DNA from: Fimbriimonadales bacterium
GTDB taxonomy: Bacteria; Armatimonadota; Fimbriimonadia; Fimbriimonadales; GBS-DC
NCBI GenBank assembly: GCA_026416655.1
Contig: JAOAES010000090.1
Span: 1 to 23,560, forward strand
Reading direction: 5' to 3'
Length of the DNA: 23,560 bases
The notes beneath the pieces are model-generated. The model ran no database searches, had not been told where the DNA came from, and saw nothing but the letters and a program-made list of their open reading frames with translations. Below are positions 15,701 to 22,494 of the stretch, piece after piece. Position 1 is the first letter of the stretch. Each line of letters starts with the position of its first letter. The position numbers were made by a program, and so were the translations under genes.

Positions 15701-18225
15701 AGCACATCGTTCATAAACTGGTTCGCCACCGCGCCGCGCAAGCTGAGCGCCCAGGCGATGTCCTGTCCGCTGAACACCATGCGCCCGCCGTTTTGCAAGA
15801 AGCTGCGGATGAGCGTCTGCACTTCGGGATCCAGAATGTGTCCGGAGCCAGCCCACACGTTCCCCGCGTAGGGGCTCCCCCAGATGACGATACGGGTTGC
15901 ATGGAGTTTGTCGCGGAAACCGCCTGTCAGGTCGGTCGGCTCGCGTTCGATGCGCGGCTGATAGCCTGCCAGCACCGAAGGCGTAATCGGATTGCGGCAT
16001 TGTACACGCCAGATGTTGTAGCGGTTGCCGTAGGTTGTGTTTTCGCCCAATGTGTCCGAGCGAAGGAAGAAGCCGGGCGGCAGGTTCGGGTGGGGAATCG
16101 CACCGTCGCCGTGAATGATAATCCCCTGCCCGCTTGGGGGCTGCGTCAGGTCAAACGGGGGCTTGCCCGTCGGGTTGTCGGTCCAGTAGCTCTCGACCGG
16201 CTGCCATGTGGGGCGCGTAATGGAGTTGCCAATCGCCGATACACGGTTCTGCACGAAAATCTGACCGCCCATATAGTCCGACACGAGCAGGATGTTGTGC
16301 GACCCCGTGAACGGCTGCGTGGTGAAGCCGGTGATGTTGTCGTAGATGAACTCGTTGCCTGCGTTGTCGCGCACGATGACATCCAGATAGAAGTCGCTGG
16401 GAATGTCGGGCGTGCGCCAAGTGGCGACATACCAGTCGGTCGGATTGCCGTTGGTGTCCAGTTCCGGCTGCAGCAGCAGGGTATCGTCCAGGCTACCGTT
16501 GAAGCCCAGCCGCACCAAGCTGTAGGGGTCTTTATACTCGTAGGTCTCTGGGTGAATCGCCTGTTGTCCTACTTCCACAAAGAGCGGCACATAGGCTTGC
16601 CCCTGATCGACCAGAATGCGGTTCGGGAAAAAGATATCGAACTGGAAGAGCTGATAGAGACGATGCTCCAGCCCCTCGGCGTCTTGCTCTGCGCTGTCGG
16701 GGTCTTTGAACTGCACGCGCACGAAATCGATGCCGCTTTGCAAATCGACAGCGCGTACCTTAATAGTTACGGTGTCGCCCGGGAACGATTCTTTCGGGCT
16801 AACGATAGGCAGCACCTCCACGACAGGGGGCGTCTGGTCAAACACGCGGGTCTCCCAGAGGTCGTGGATGCCTGGTCCCGGCGATTCCGCGCCCTGCGTG
16901 CGGGTGGAGTGGTACGCCACGCGGTTGCGCTCGGCGATTGCCCCTGTGGGATATTTCGCTCCTGCTGCGGGCACGAAGAAGTTCACGCCGGGCACATCGC
17001 GTTGCGCCTGCGAAGCGTTACTGGGGTCAGTGGTGAGAGAAAGGATGGGACCGCTAATCGGTTCGGGCAGGTCGGCGTTCATCCGGTAGATGTCGTAGAT
17101 GTTATTGGTGACATCAACGCGGTCGGAAGGCTGTCCGAGCTGATGCGGGGTGCCCGATTTGCGCGTAGAGGCGAAGACCAGCACGGGGGTATCGTCGATT
17201 CGCGTCCACGCGGGCTGACGATCGCGCGGCTTATTCCCGTTGGAGTCCACAAAGTTCGTCCACTGCACGACGGTCAGCGTGTTGAAGTCGAGCATGTAGA
17301 TATAACTGCTGCCGTCGGCGGCGATACGCGCGAAGGCAATGCGATTACCATCGGGCGACCAGGCAGGCTCCACATCATGCTCGCCGGGGTTTGGGAAAGT
17401 GATGCGGCGGAAGAAAGTGCCATCCTCGAAAGGACGACCGTCGGTGCGAGCGACATAGAGCCGGTAGCGGCGGTCGGCTTCCGTCTCGCCTGAGAGCAAG
17501 CGATTGGACGAGAAAATCACGAGATTGCCGCCAGGGCTGAGTGTAGGACGGAGGTTCTGCGTGACGCCGTTGTTATCGGAGGTCAGCGCGAGACGCTGTC
17601 CGGTGCTGAGGTTGCGCACGACGATGTTGTAGCTACCTGCCGCGCTGCGGTTCGCGTAGGCAATAATGTTCGCCGCCGTGTTAATCGCAGGCTGGATCTG
17701 GCTGCCGAACTGCTCGTCGGGGGTGTCGCCCGTGATAGGAGTCAAGTTCGTCAGGTTGCCGACATAGAGCCGGCTCCCTTCATCCACGTCGCCGCGCCAG
17801 ATGCGGTAGCGTGGAGTGGGGTTAATCAGCCTGCCATCTCCCCCGACGCCGCCCGCGTTGCTGGAAAAGAACATCTTCGCCGCGCCCGGATTGTACACAG
17901 GGTGCATCTCGTCGGTGGCGGCGTTGGTAATGTCGACATCCCAGCGCACAGCGCGGGTGCGCTGCTGACGCTGTTCCAGCTGGCGGTGGAACTGTTGCGG
18001 GTCAAACAGCCCGTTTTTGCGCCATCGCACCTTAGTGGTATCCTGCGGCGCGCGTGGCGATGCGACCTTATAGTTTTGGGGCGGTATCTCACGTGCGCGC
18101 GCGTTCGGCAAAATGTTGCGGCTGGGACGATCCTTCAGCGGCGACTGCATCGTGTCGCCGCCCTGTGCATGCCCAGCCAAAGTGAGCAAAAGCCCCGCCA
18201 GTAGTAGCTGCCATCGTCGTATCAC
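12724..18225 (-). CDS. giant secreted protein: PD40 propeller, GATase-like domain, carboxypeptidase-regulatory-like repeats, FlgD-like cassette
   Basis: 1833 aa from GTG at 18225, chosen because AGGAGG lies 10 nt upstream (CCTCC at 18236-18240 on the plus strand) and a signal peptide follows at once (RRWQLLLAGLLLTLAGHA). Residues about 92-360 are TolB/PD40-like propeller blades ('HPVYNPGAAKMFFSSN', 'RPTLSPGGNLVIFSSN', 'EPAWSPDGNRIAFARI'). About 500-780 is beta-rich. About 775-860 resembles a class I glutamine-amidotransferase-like fold ('IVIWGSPYAG', 'LIRSFLQNGGRMVFSGQDIA') with Ser-Gly-Gln-Asp where a nucleophilic Cys would be expected, so it is probably not catalytic. About 1038-1400 holds four CarboxypepD_reg-like beta-sandwiches ('GQISGRVIDINGQPVRGAVI', 'GTVTGTVTDADTGLPIAGAR'). 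From about 1405 comes the shared cassette ('LQAGWNLIGNPFTFDV', 'GGWRLTLEVQSGEL', then FlgD-like Ig), ending PLVLTR. Likely a cell-surface protein. It heads the block, 94 nt after coaE, with a possible promoter in that gap. Confidence 0.85.
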   Translation of the reverse strand: MIRRWQLLLAGLLLTLAGHAQGGDTMQSPLKDRPSRNILPNARAREIPPQNYKVASPRAPQDTTKVRWRKNGLFDPQQFHRQLEQRQQRTRAVRWDVDITNAATDEMHPVYNPGAAKMFFSSNAGGVGGDGRLINPTPRYRIWRGDVDEGSRLYVGNLTNLTPITGDTPDEQFGSQIQPAINTAANIIAYANRSAAGSYNIVVRNLSTGQRLALTSDNNGVTQNLRPTLSPGGNLVIFSSNRLLSGETEADRRYRLYVARTDGRPFEDGTFFRRITFPNPGEHDVEPAWSPDGNRIAFARIAADGSSYIYMLDFNTLTVVQWTNFVDSNGNKPRDRQPAWTRIDDTPVLVFASTRKSGTPHQLGQPSDRVDVTNNIYDIYRMNADLPEPISGPILSLTTDPSNASQAQRDVPGVNFFVPAAGAKYPTGAIAERNRVAYHSTRTQGAESPGPGIHDLWETRVFDQTPPVVEVLPIVSPKESFPGDTVTIKVRAVDLQSGIDFVRVQFKDPDSAEQDAEGLEHRLYQLFQFDIFFPNRILVDQGQAYVPLFVEVGQQAIHPETYEYKDPYSLVRLGFNGSLDDTLLLQPELDTNGNPTDWYVATWRTPDIPSDFYLDVIVRDNAGNEFIYDNITGFTTQPFTGSHNILLVSDYMGGQIFVQNRVSAIGNSITRPTWQPVESYWTDNPTGKPPFDLTQPPSGQGIIIHGDGAIPHPNLPPGFFLRSDTLGENTTYGNRYNIWRVQCRNPITPSVLAGYQPRIEREPTDLTGGFRDKLHATRIVIWGSPYAGNVWAGSGHILDPEVQTLIRSFLQNGGRMVFSGQDIAWALSLRGAVANQFMNDVLRVSFDSDSADDVFLIPYRGLRHILAGEPAPAGEDPNPIANNPGGIPIWIRFEGNTIQIDEPSALRLSHPAEYLVLPAFDTFDVIVPVGAGTGPLYTDAAWNQVWLDTVTVNPNARIAYRYTQPRVNAGTLLGTSDHAGSYYADSATRSKVAFLAFGVEGVNSAYNDGPTIGGQQTLWCRSYRNKILHNAFGWMTHSVLVGQVRQYDPDTRTFTPLPRALVRVIGIAPASIAGVNAGYAITDSNGLYRIVGLEAGVYLVDAERPGFKTQHPETITLVADADPNPGVINLIMLASPPGQISGRVIDINGQPVRGAVIRATNTVDPELTVEVFSDPDGTFLMPRVPVGTWDVTVVSLAFGAYSLPPIVPTPDGVYRNVQVQTGQTTALQDFVLEPEPGTVTGTVTDADTGLPIAGARVTAVAGSNTRADVTTNASGQYTFSVPAGEYVITAVAPGYAPESQTLTVPANQTSTLNFQLSLLPPGSASGKITRRFGGAPEPGVTIELRFGATVVQTATTDASGNYSFPSVPPGEYVVVPVKTGFTFIPNQRTITINSAQNTVIGEFKSEPLRTFFKGRFLVSAPYDYTQDVKTLLDVPASASFRFFSWDPAQSRYVFYPNAPANRFQLGRGYFLETSEDLPLTTQGTAADTNQPFQIPLQAGWNLIGNPFTFDVNWSQVQLIDPDTNTPVSLATAVGKGIVANALWGYSFGAYTATTRMKVWEGYWLYAYRATTLIIPPTAQATSASSRSTGANAGGWRLTLEVQSGELKDRAYVGVSRAAKTGYDTEYDLLKPPPVGADYVHISLPRLNWGDQSGVYGVDIQPATRSANWEFVVETSQPNREVTMRWPDMQQLPRSANLVLVNLETGERRYLRTTGAYTFRTGATGVSRFRLEMASSGGLLRIQQVQVNSGRGNQHTIAFQLTGEATVQVNILSGGKVVRQLLHQATRSGVQQATWDGRDQSGAALPPGAYTIEIRAVSEDGQVARATAPLVLTR

Positions 18226-18319
18226 TGCGTTCGAACCTCCTCTTCCGTTGCTCGATTCCACAAGCGCCCAATGACTCCTGCCCGTTTTTGACGAACGAAA
18301 CCGAATTCCGTTGCGTCGC

Positions 18320-18922
18320 TCAGTATACCCCACGCGATTCGGTCAGGGCGCGCCAGATTCGCCGCACCTGTTGCTCGACCTGCTGGAGGGGGCGATGCGT
18401 GCGGATGACCCAGTCGGCAAAGGCGACCTTGCAGCGGGTGGGGAGTTGCGCGCGCATCATTTGCCGGGCGCGCGCCATCGGGACGCCGCGTTCGAGGAGT
18501 CGCCTTCGCTGCAACGCAGGAGTCGCCTGCACCACAATCACGCTGTCGAACCAGCCCTGCAACGCCGTCTCGATGAGCAGGGGTACCTCGATCAATACGA
18601 GAGGCGAGCCGGGTTCCAGCCGGTTCACCTGGGTTTCCAGCGCGTGGACAACCGGAGGGTGCATCAGGCGATTCAGACGACGACGGAACCGCGCGTCGCT
18701 GAACGCGAGCTGTGCCAGTCGCTCGCGTGCGAGTGCGCCGTCCGCCTCGAGAATCGCCTGCCCAAACTCCTGAATCAGTTCTCTCCATAAATCCGTCCCT
18801 GGAAGGAGGAGCGTCGCCGCGATTCGGTCGCTACTCAGCGTGGTGGCGCCCAGCGACTCGAACATCCGCAAGACGGTGGTCTTGCCTTCGGCGACGCCGC
18901 CCGTGACCGCAATCCGTTGCAT
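18320..18922 (-). CDS. coaE: dephospho-CoA kinase
   Basis: 200 aa, the usual size. CoaE phosphorylates the 3'-hydroxyl of dephospho-CoA with ATP, the last step of coenzyme A synthesis, in the cytoplasm. The P-loop is at residues 8-15 (GGVAEGKT; it fits GxxxxGK[ST] although most CoaE have GxGSGKS). Next come the substrate-binding 'LSSDRIAATLL', 'FRRRLNRLMHPPV' and 'PLVLIEVPLLIETALQ', and the lid region 'QRRRLLERGVPMARARQMM', all in family order. Its ATG shares one base with the stop codon of rpsA (TAATG at 18920-18924), so translation is coupled to the S1 gene. It ends 94 nt before the giant secreted-protein gene; no terminator hairpin is evident there. Confidence 0.95.
   Translation of the reverse strand: MQRIAVTGGVAEGKTTVLRMFESLGATTLSSDRIAATLLLPGTDLWRELIQEFGQAILEADGALARERLAQLAFSDARFRRRLNRLMHPPVVHALETQVNRLEPGSPLVLIEVPLLIETALQGWFDSVIVVQATPALQRRRLLERGVPMARARQMMRAQLPTRCKVAFADWVIRTHRPLQQVEQQVRRIWRALTESRGVY
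18322..18327 (-). promoter_or_regulatory. possible -10 box (TATACT) for the surface-protein block
   Basis: On the minus strand TATACT (5 of 6 matches to TATAAT) overlaps the coaE stop codon, about 97 nt upstream of the GTG of the giant secreted protein. The best upstream hexamer, CTGACC, is only 13 nt away, so a standard -35 element is not clear. It is the best promoter candidate for the block starting at 18225. Confidence 0.28.
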
Positions 18923-20520
18923 TAATCATTCGGGGCGTCGGTCTCGGTTCCTGCATCCGCCGGGTCGCTCTCGGTCGCCGTTGGGGGCGTTGCGGGCTGT
19001 TCCACCTCGCTACGCAGTTGCTGCAACTGCGACGAGAGCCGCTCACCAATCGTGATGCCCGCACTCTTGGTGGCAGCGGTGCGCTGACGATGCTCCTGCA
19101 CAGCGCGCTGCTCTTCCGGGGCGCGCAGGCTAATCACCATGCGTCGGCGGCGCGGATCCAGCTCGATAATGCGCCCTTTCACCGTCTCGCCGACCTGCAC
19201 AACCTCGTCCGCACTCTTGATGCGCTTGCTGGAGAGTTCCGAGAGGGGCAGGAACGCCTCAACGCCTTCTATCACACGCGCGAACGCGCCCGTGCGCGCC
19301 ACACGCGAGATGGGCACTTCGATCTCGTCGCCCTCCTTATACTGCTGTGCCGCGATATGCCACGGGTCGGGCAGCACCTGACGCCGGCTGAGCGCGACTT
19401 TGCCGTTCTCCGGCTCAAGGCGAATCACCACGACCTCGATTTCATCGCCCTCGTTCAGTACCTCGCGCGGGTTATCCACGCGCGCCCACGACATCTCGCT
19501 GATGTGCAGCAGTCCCTCGTACTCGCCGATGTCCACAAACGCGCCGTAGGAGGTGATTCGCTTCACCACGCCCTTGAACCGCTGTCCCACTTTGAGCGTG
19601 GCGAACACGCGCTCGCGCCGCTGGCGCTCCTCCTCCTCGCGCTGTTTGCGAATCTCTTCTTCCGCCTGCTTGTTCGAGGCGACGACCTTGCGCTTTTCTT
19701 CATCCACGTCGATAATCTTAATCGGGATGACCTCGCCTACGAGTCGGTCGAGCTGGTTTGGTGGCAGGCGTCGGGCAATCTGGCTGGCGGGCACAAAGCA
19801 GCGCACACCGATATTGACGACTACGCCGCCCTTGACCGCGTCTTCCACCATCGCCTCCAGCGTCTCTTTATTGCGATACGCTTCGACGATGGAGTCCCAG
19901 AGCTTGTCGAAATCGGCTTCGCGTTTAGAGAGAACGGGGGTGCCCTCCTCACCGCGCGTGCGCACAACTTTTACATCGATGGTGTCGCCTACCTGCACAA
20001 CGTCCGTCGCCGACTCGATTTTGCCTGTCGCCAGTTCCTCTTTGGGAATCTTAATCTCGGTCTTCGTGCCGACGTCGACCAGCGCGGCGTCGCGGTCAAC
20101 CTGCACTACGGTCGCTTGGATGACCTCGCCGGGTTCGAACGAGGGGAAGCTCTGTTCGATGGCTTCATCCATACTCAGCGTCTCTTCGGCAGCGGGCGTT
20201 GGTTCAGGTTCGGTCGCCGCACGGATAGGTGCAGGTTCAGGCGTCGATTCGGGTGCAGCGGATTCCGACGCTGGCGATGCAGGGGTTTCGGCGGCTTCTT
20301 GAGCCGTCGCTTCGCTCGCAAACGCCGCTGTTGCCGCTGCGCTCGTTTCGATTACACCGCCCGCCTCCCCGTTGACCGTCTCAGGCGCGCTGCCTATCGC
20401 AGAGGCTACATCCGAACTCGCTTCCATCACAGCGGTCTCCTCCACGGTACCTGGCGTCATCTCGGTCGTCGAGGGCGACTCGGTTGACTGGTTCTCATGG
20501 GTCTGCTCGTCGTTCCACAT
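18922..20520 (-). CDS. rpsA: 30S ribosomal protein S1 homologue with four S1 domains
   Basis: 532 aa. Binds mRNA and helps its loading on the 30S subunit. Four S1 (OB-fold) domains are visible at about residues 130-199 ('GEVIQATVVQVDRDAALVDV'), 216-284 ('GGVVVNIGVRCFVPASQI'), 311-380 ('GQRFKGVVKRITSYGAFVDI', 'GLLHISEMSW') and 397-466 ('GDEIEVPISRVARTGAFARV'). A charged helix rich in Glu and Arg ('EEEIRKQREEEERQRRERV', about 287-305) links the second and third. Residues 1-125 are a low-complexity Ala/Glu/Ser/Thr/Pro extension, and the tail after about 500 is also acidic; both are probably disordered. Enterobacterial S1 has six domains, so four plus an extension is a variant. ATG at 20520 is preceded by GGAGG inside the last codons of nagA, 3 nt after its stop. 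Confidence 0.93.
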   Translation of the reverse strand: MWNDEQTHENQSTESPSTTEMTPGTVEETAVMEASSDVASAIGSAPETVNGEAGGVIETSAAATAAFASEATAQEAAETPASPASESAAPESTPEPAPIRAATEPEPTPAAEETLSMDEAIEQSFPSFEPGEVIQATVVQVDRDAALVDVGTKTEIKIPKEELATGKIESATDVVQVGDTIDVKVVRTRGEEGTPVLSKREADFDKLWDSIVEAYRNKETLEAMVEDAVKGGVVVNIGVRCFVPASQIARRLPPNQLDRLVGEVIPIKIIDVDEEKRKVVASNKQAEEEIRKQREEEERQRRERVFATLKVGQRFKGVVKRITSYGAFVDIGEYEGLLHISEMSWARVDNPREVLNEGDEIEVVVIRLEPENGKVALSRRQVLPDPWHIAAQQYKEGDEIEVPISRVARTGAFARVIEGVEAFLPLSELSSKRIKSADEVVQVGETVKGRIIELDPRRRRMVISLRAPEEQRAVQEHRQRTAATKSAGITIGERLSSQLQQLRSEVEQPATPPTATESDPADAGTETDAPND

Positions 20521-20523
20521 GGT

Positions 20524-21753
20524 TCACGGACCTCCTTCAGGGCTGTTGAGATTATTCGCGACGGAGATGGAATCTCCTGCTGTTTCCGATTCACAAAGTT
20601 GCAAAACGCCGTCGATGTAAGTATACTCTATTTGTTGTGCGCGTGGGTTCCACAGAAGGATATCGGCGCAGGCGCCCGGGCGCAGTGTCCCGAGTTCATC
20701 GCCGTAGCCCAGCGCACGTGCTGGGTTCGCCGCGCATAGCAGCGAGGCGACCTCCAGCCCCAGCGTTTCGGCGCAGTGTTTTAGACAAGCGTCCATCGCA
20801 ATCGTGCTGCCGGCTAAGCCGCCCGTTTCCACCATACGCGCCGCGTTGTTTTGCACGACGGCGCGATGTCCCCACAATTCGAAGGTGTAGCCGTTAGGCA
20901 TGCCCACGCCCGTCGTGCCGTCTGAGACGCAAATCACACGCTCTACGCCTTTTGCCTTCACCAGCAGCTGCGCCGTTGCGGGGTGTGTATGGACATTATC
21001 CCAGATAATCTCGGCGGTGAGTTCATCGCGCAGCATCACCGCGCCTGCCAGCCCGGGATCGCGATGCTGAAACGGACGCATGGCGTTGAAGGTGTGGGTC
21101 GCGTGGCGCGCGCCGTTCTCGATGGCTTGAAGCGTCTGCTCGTAGGTCGCGTCACTATGCCCGATGGAGACGATAATCCCTTGTCCTGTCAAGTGGCGCG
21201 TCAGCTCCAGCCCGCCTTCCAGTTCAGGCGCAAGGGTCACGATGCGCAGTTCGCTCATCAGGTCGCCCAGCTCGGTCTCCAGCTCGCGCACGCTGGGCGG
21301 GCGGATATATTCGGGCGGCTGCGCTCCTGCACGCTTGGGATTAATGAAGGGACCCTCTAAGTGGCAGCCCAGCACTCGTGCGCCTTCCGAGCCGTGTTCA
21401 CGCACCGTGCGGGCGGCGCGCATACAATTCCGGATGGCGCCCCACGGTGCGGTCAGCGGCGTCGCCAGAAACGCCGTGACGCCATGCCGAGCAAGCCGCT
21501 GCGCAACCGCCTGAACGGCTTCAGGAGTTCCCTCCATCATATCGCGCCCGAAACCGCCGTGAATGTGCAGGTCAATCATCCCGGGTAGGGCGATATAGTC
21601 GCGAGCATCCACATCAGGCGGCTCGATGCGCGCGAGCGCGTCTGGCTCATACGGCTCCCAGGCGACAATCCGTCCTTTGTCCACCAGCAGGGCGCGATGC
21701 GCGTAGCGTTGCCCGTCCGTAATCAGCGCGCCGCAGTAAATCCGAAACACCAT
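20524..21753 (-). CDS. nagA: N-acetylglucosamine-6-phosphate deacetylase
   Basis: 409 aa. NagA removes acetate from GlcNAc-6-phosphate to give glucosamine-6-phosphate, feeding amino-sugar use and cell-wall recycling; it is an amidohydrolase of the cytoplasm. Family motifs are in order: 'GMIDLHIHGGFG' (His63, His65), 'HLEGPFINPKRAGA' (Glu133, metal ligand), 'SIGHSDATY' (His199), 'HTFNAM' (His220), 'DNVHTHP' (His255; Asn where many have Gly), 'CVSDGT' (Asp278, catalytic acid/base) and 'NPARALG'. The start at 21753 is chosen because the protein then begins at the normal first beta strand and because a TACACT box lies 8 nt upstream; an upstream in-frame Met at 21819 would overlap the neighbouring gene and add a non-homologous leader. 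It is the first gene of the nagA-rpsA-coaE operon. No other nag gene is in the window. Confidence 0.95.
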   Translation of the reverse strand: MVFRIYCGALITDGQRYAHRALLVDKGRIVAWEPYEPDALARIEPPDVDARDYIALPGMIDLHIHGGFGRDMMEGTPEAVQAVAQRLARHGVTAFLATPLTAPWGAIRNCMRAARTVREHGSEGARVLGCHLEGPFINPKRAGAQPPEYIRPPSVRELETELGDLMSELRIVTLAPELEGGLELTRHLTGQGIIVSIGHSDATYEQTLQAIENGARHATHTFNAMRPFQHRDPGLAGAVMLRDELTAEIIWDNVHTHPATAQLLVKAKGVERVICVSDGTTGVGMPNGYTFELWGHRAVVQNNAARMVETGGLAGSTIAMDACLKHCAETLGLEVASLLCAANPARALGYGDELGTLRPGACADILLWNPRAQQIEYTYIDGVLQLCESETAGDSISVANNLNSPEGGP

Positions 21754-21756
21754 GCG

Positions 21757-21770
21757 GGGAAAGTGTACCT
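21757..21770 (-). promoter_or_regulatory. AGGTACACTTTCCC box ahead of nagA, candidate leaderless promoter
   Basis: On the minus strand AGGTACACTTTCCC ends 3 nt before the nagA ATG. TACACT (21762-21767) would be a -10 element 8 nt from the ATG, which puts the transcript start at or next to the A of ATG. No Shine-Dalgarno is present. The identical 14 bases occur ahead of the unrelated gene starting at 22490. Confidence 0.5.
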
Positions 21771-21773
21771 GAA

Positions 21774-21791
21774 TCGAGAGCCGCCTCTCGA
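21774..21791. promoter_or_regulatory. 7-4-7 inverted repeat upstream of nagA
   Basis: TCGAGAG-CCGC-CTCTCGA is a perfect 7-bp inverted repeat centred about 29 nt upstream of the nagA ATG, where the -35 region of the proposed nagA promoter would be. It could be an operator, or a weak hairpin ending the transcript of the gene that stops at 21804 (no T-tract follows on the minus strand). Confidence 0.35.
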
Positions 21792-21803
21792 CTTCGACAC
21801 GCC

Positions 21804-22490
21804 CTACTTCCCTTCCCAAGTCTGCTCTGAGACCGCTACATTCGGCGTCGGCTCGAACTCCATAATCAACACGAACGCGCCCGGCTGGTCTTCAATCTTT
21901 ACCTCCGAACGGAGCTTGAGCAGGCGCATCAGCCCCGTCTCCTTGTCAAGCACGATTTCCAGCGCGTCTTCCTTGCCCCGCTCGTTCTTGATGCGCCCCG
22001 ACAGCGTAATCTGCTTCTCGGTCTCGCCCGCGACTTTGAGTTGCGTGATTTGCTTGCGGAACTTCTCCTGACTGCTCTTGCCGCCGTGCAGGAACACCAA
22101 ATCGTAGCTGGGCGCTATGCCCGACTCCGCCAGTCGTTCCAAGAGCGCCGCGCCCGAATTGGCGACCGGTTTCGACTCGCCATTCGCTTTGAAGGTCTGC
22201 CCATCGCAGGTAATGCGTTGCCCCTCGCCCTGCGCGTTCATATCTTTCACCAGCAGCGTGAGTTTCGCGGGAGCCTGCGCCGTGTACGCATACAGATACT
22301 TCTGAATCGGCGTCCCGTCGGGATAGCGGGGCGTGACCATCAGCACGGTCAGTGTGGTTTTGCTCTGCAGGCTCTGCAGTTGCGCGTACGCCTGAAAACT
22401 CTTCTGCAGCCATTCTTCCGCCGCCTTGTCAATTTGCGCGTGGCTCAGCGCGACGCACGCCAGTGCCAGTATAACGTTCATCCCTCGCAT
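21804..22490 (-). CDS. LolA/DUF2092-like periplasmic protein
   Basis: 228 aa from ATG at 22490 (MRGMNVILALACVALSHA is a signal peptide; the second ATG at 22481 is possible). The mature part begins with a helix ('AAEEWLQKSFQAYAQLQSLQS') followed by long antiparallel strands: 'KTTLTVLMVT', 'KYLYAYTAQAPAKLTLLV', 'GQRITCDGQTFKANGES', then 'EKQITLSGRI', 'ALEIVLDKETGLMRLLKL', 'FVLIMEFEP'. The 'D-G-(K/Q)-T' turn after a 'P-x-K-(L/V)' strand is typical of the LolA/LppX/DUF2092 superfamily, which binds lipid in a half-barrel in the periplasm. No lipobox is seen, so it is probably soluble. It has no Shine-Dalgarno at normal spacing; the AGGTACACTTTCCC box is 9 nt from TACACT to ATG. It is divergent from the membrane glycosyltransferase gene, with starts only about 10 nt apart. 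Confidence 0.7.
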   Translation of the reverse strand: MRGMNVILALACVALSHAQIDKAAEEWLQKSFQAYAQLQSLQSKTTLTVLMVTPRYPDGTPIQKYLYAYTAQAPAKLTLLVKDMNAQGEGQRITCDGQTFKANGESKPVANSGAALLERLAESGIAPSYDLVFLHGGKSSQEKFRKQITQLKVAGETEKQITLSGRIKNERGKEDALEIVLDKETGLMRLLKLRSEVKIEDQPGAFVLIMEFEPTPNVAVSEQTWEGK

Positions 22491-22494
22491 AGCA

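Noticed and set aside
12964..17493. Plus-strand open frame of about 1500 codons antisense to the giant secreted-protein gene
   Set aside because: It mirrors the GC-rich codon pattern of the real gene, is rich in Arg/His/Gly with no recognisable domain or signal, and the minus-strand frame has clear domains and a ribosome-binding site.
18226..18333. Longer form of the giant secreted protein starting at 18333
   Set aside because: It would bury the signal peptide 36 residues in and overlap coaE; GTG 18225 has AGGAGG at good spacing.
19018..20487. Plus-strand open frame of about 490 codons opposite rpsA
   Set aside because: Low-complexity, Arg/His/Leu-rich shadow of the S1 gene; no family resemblance and no Shine-Dalgarno of note.
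21754..21819. Longer nagA form starting at 21819
   Set aside because: The extra N-terminus does not match the family, overlaps the end of the neighbouring gene, and would place the start upstream of the promoter-like box.
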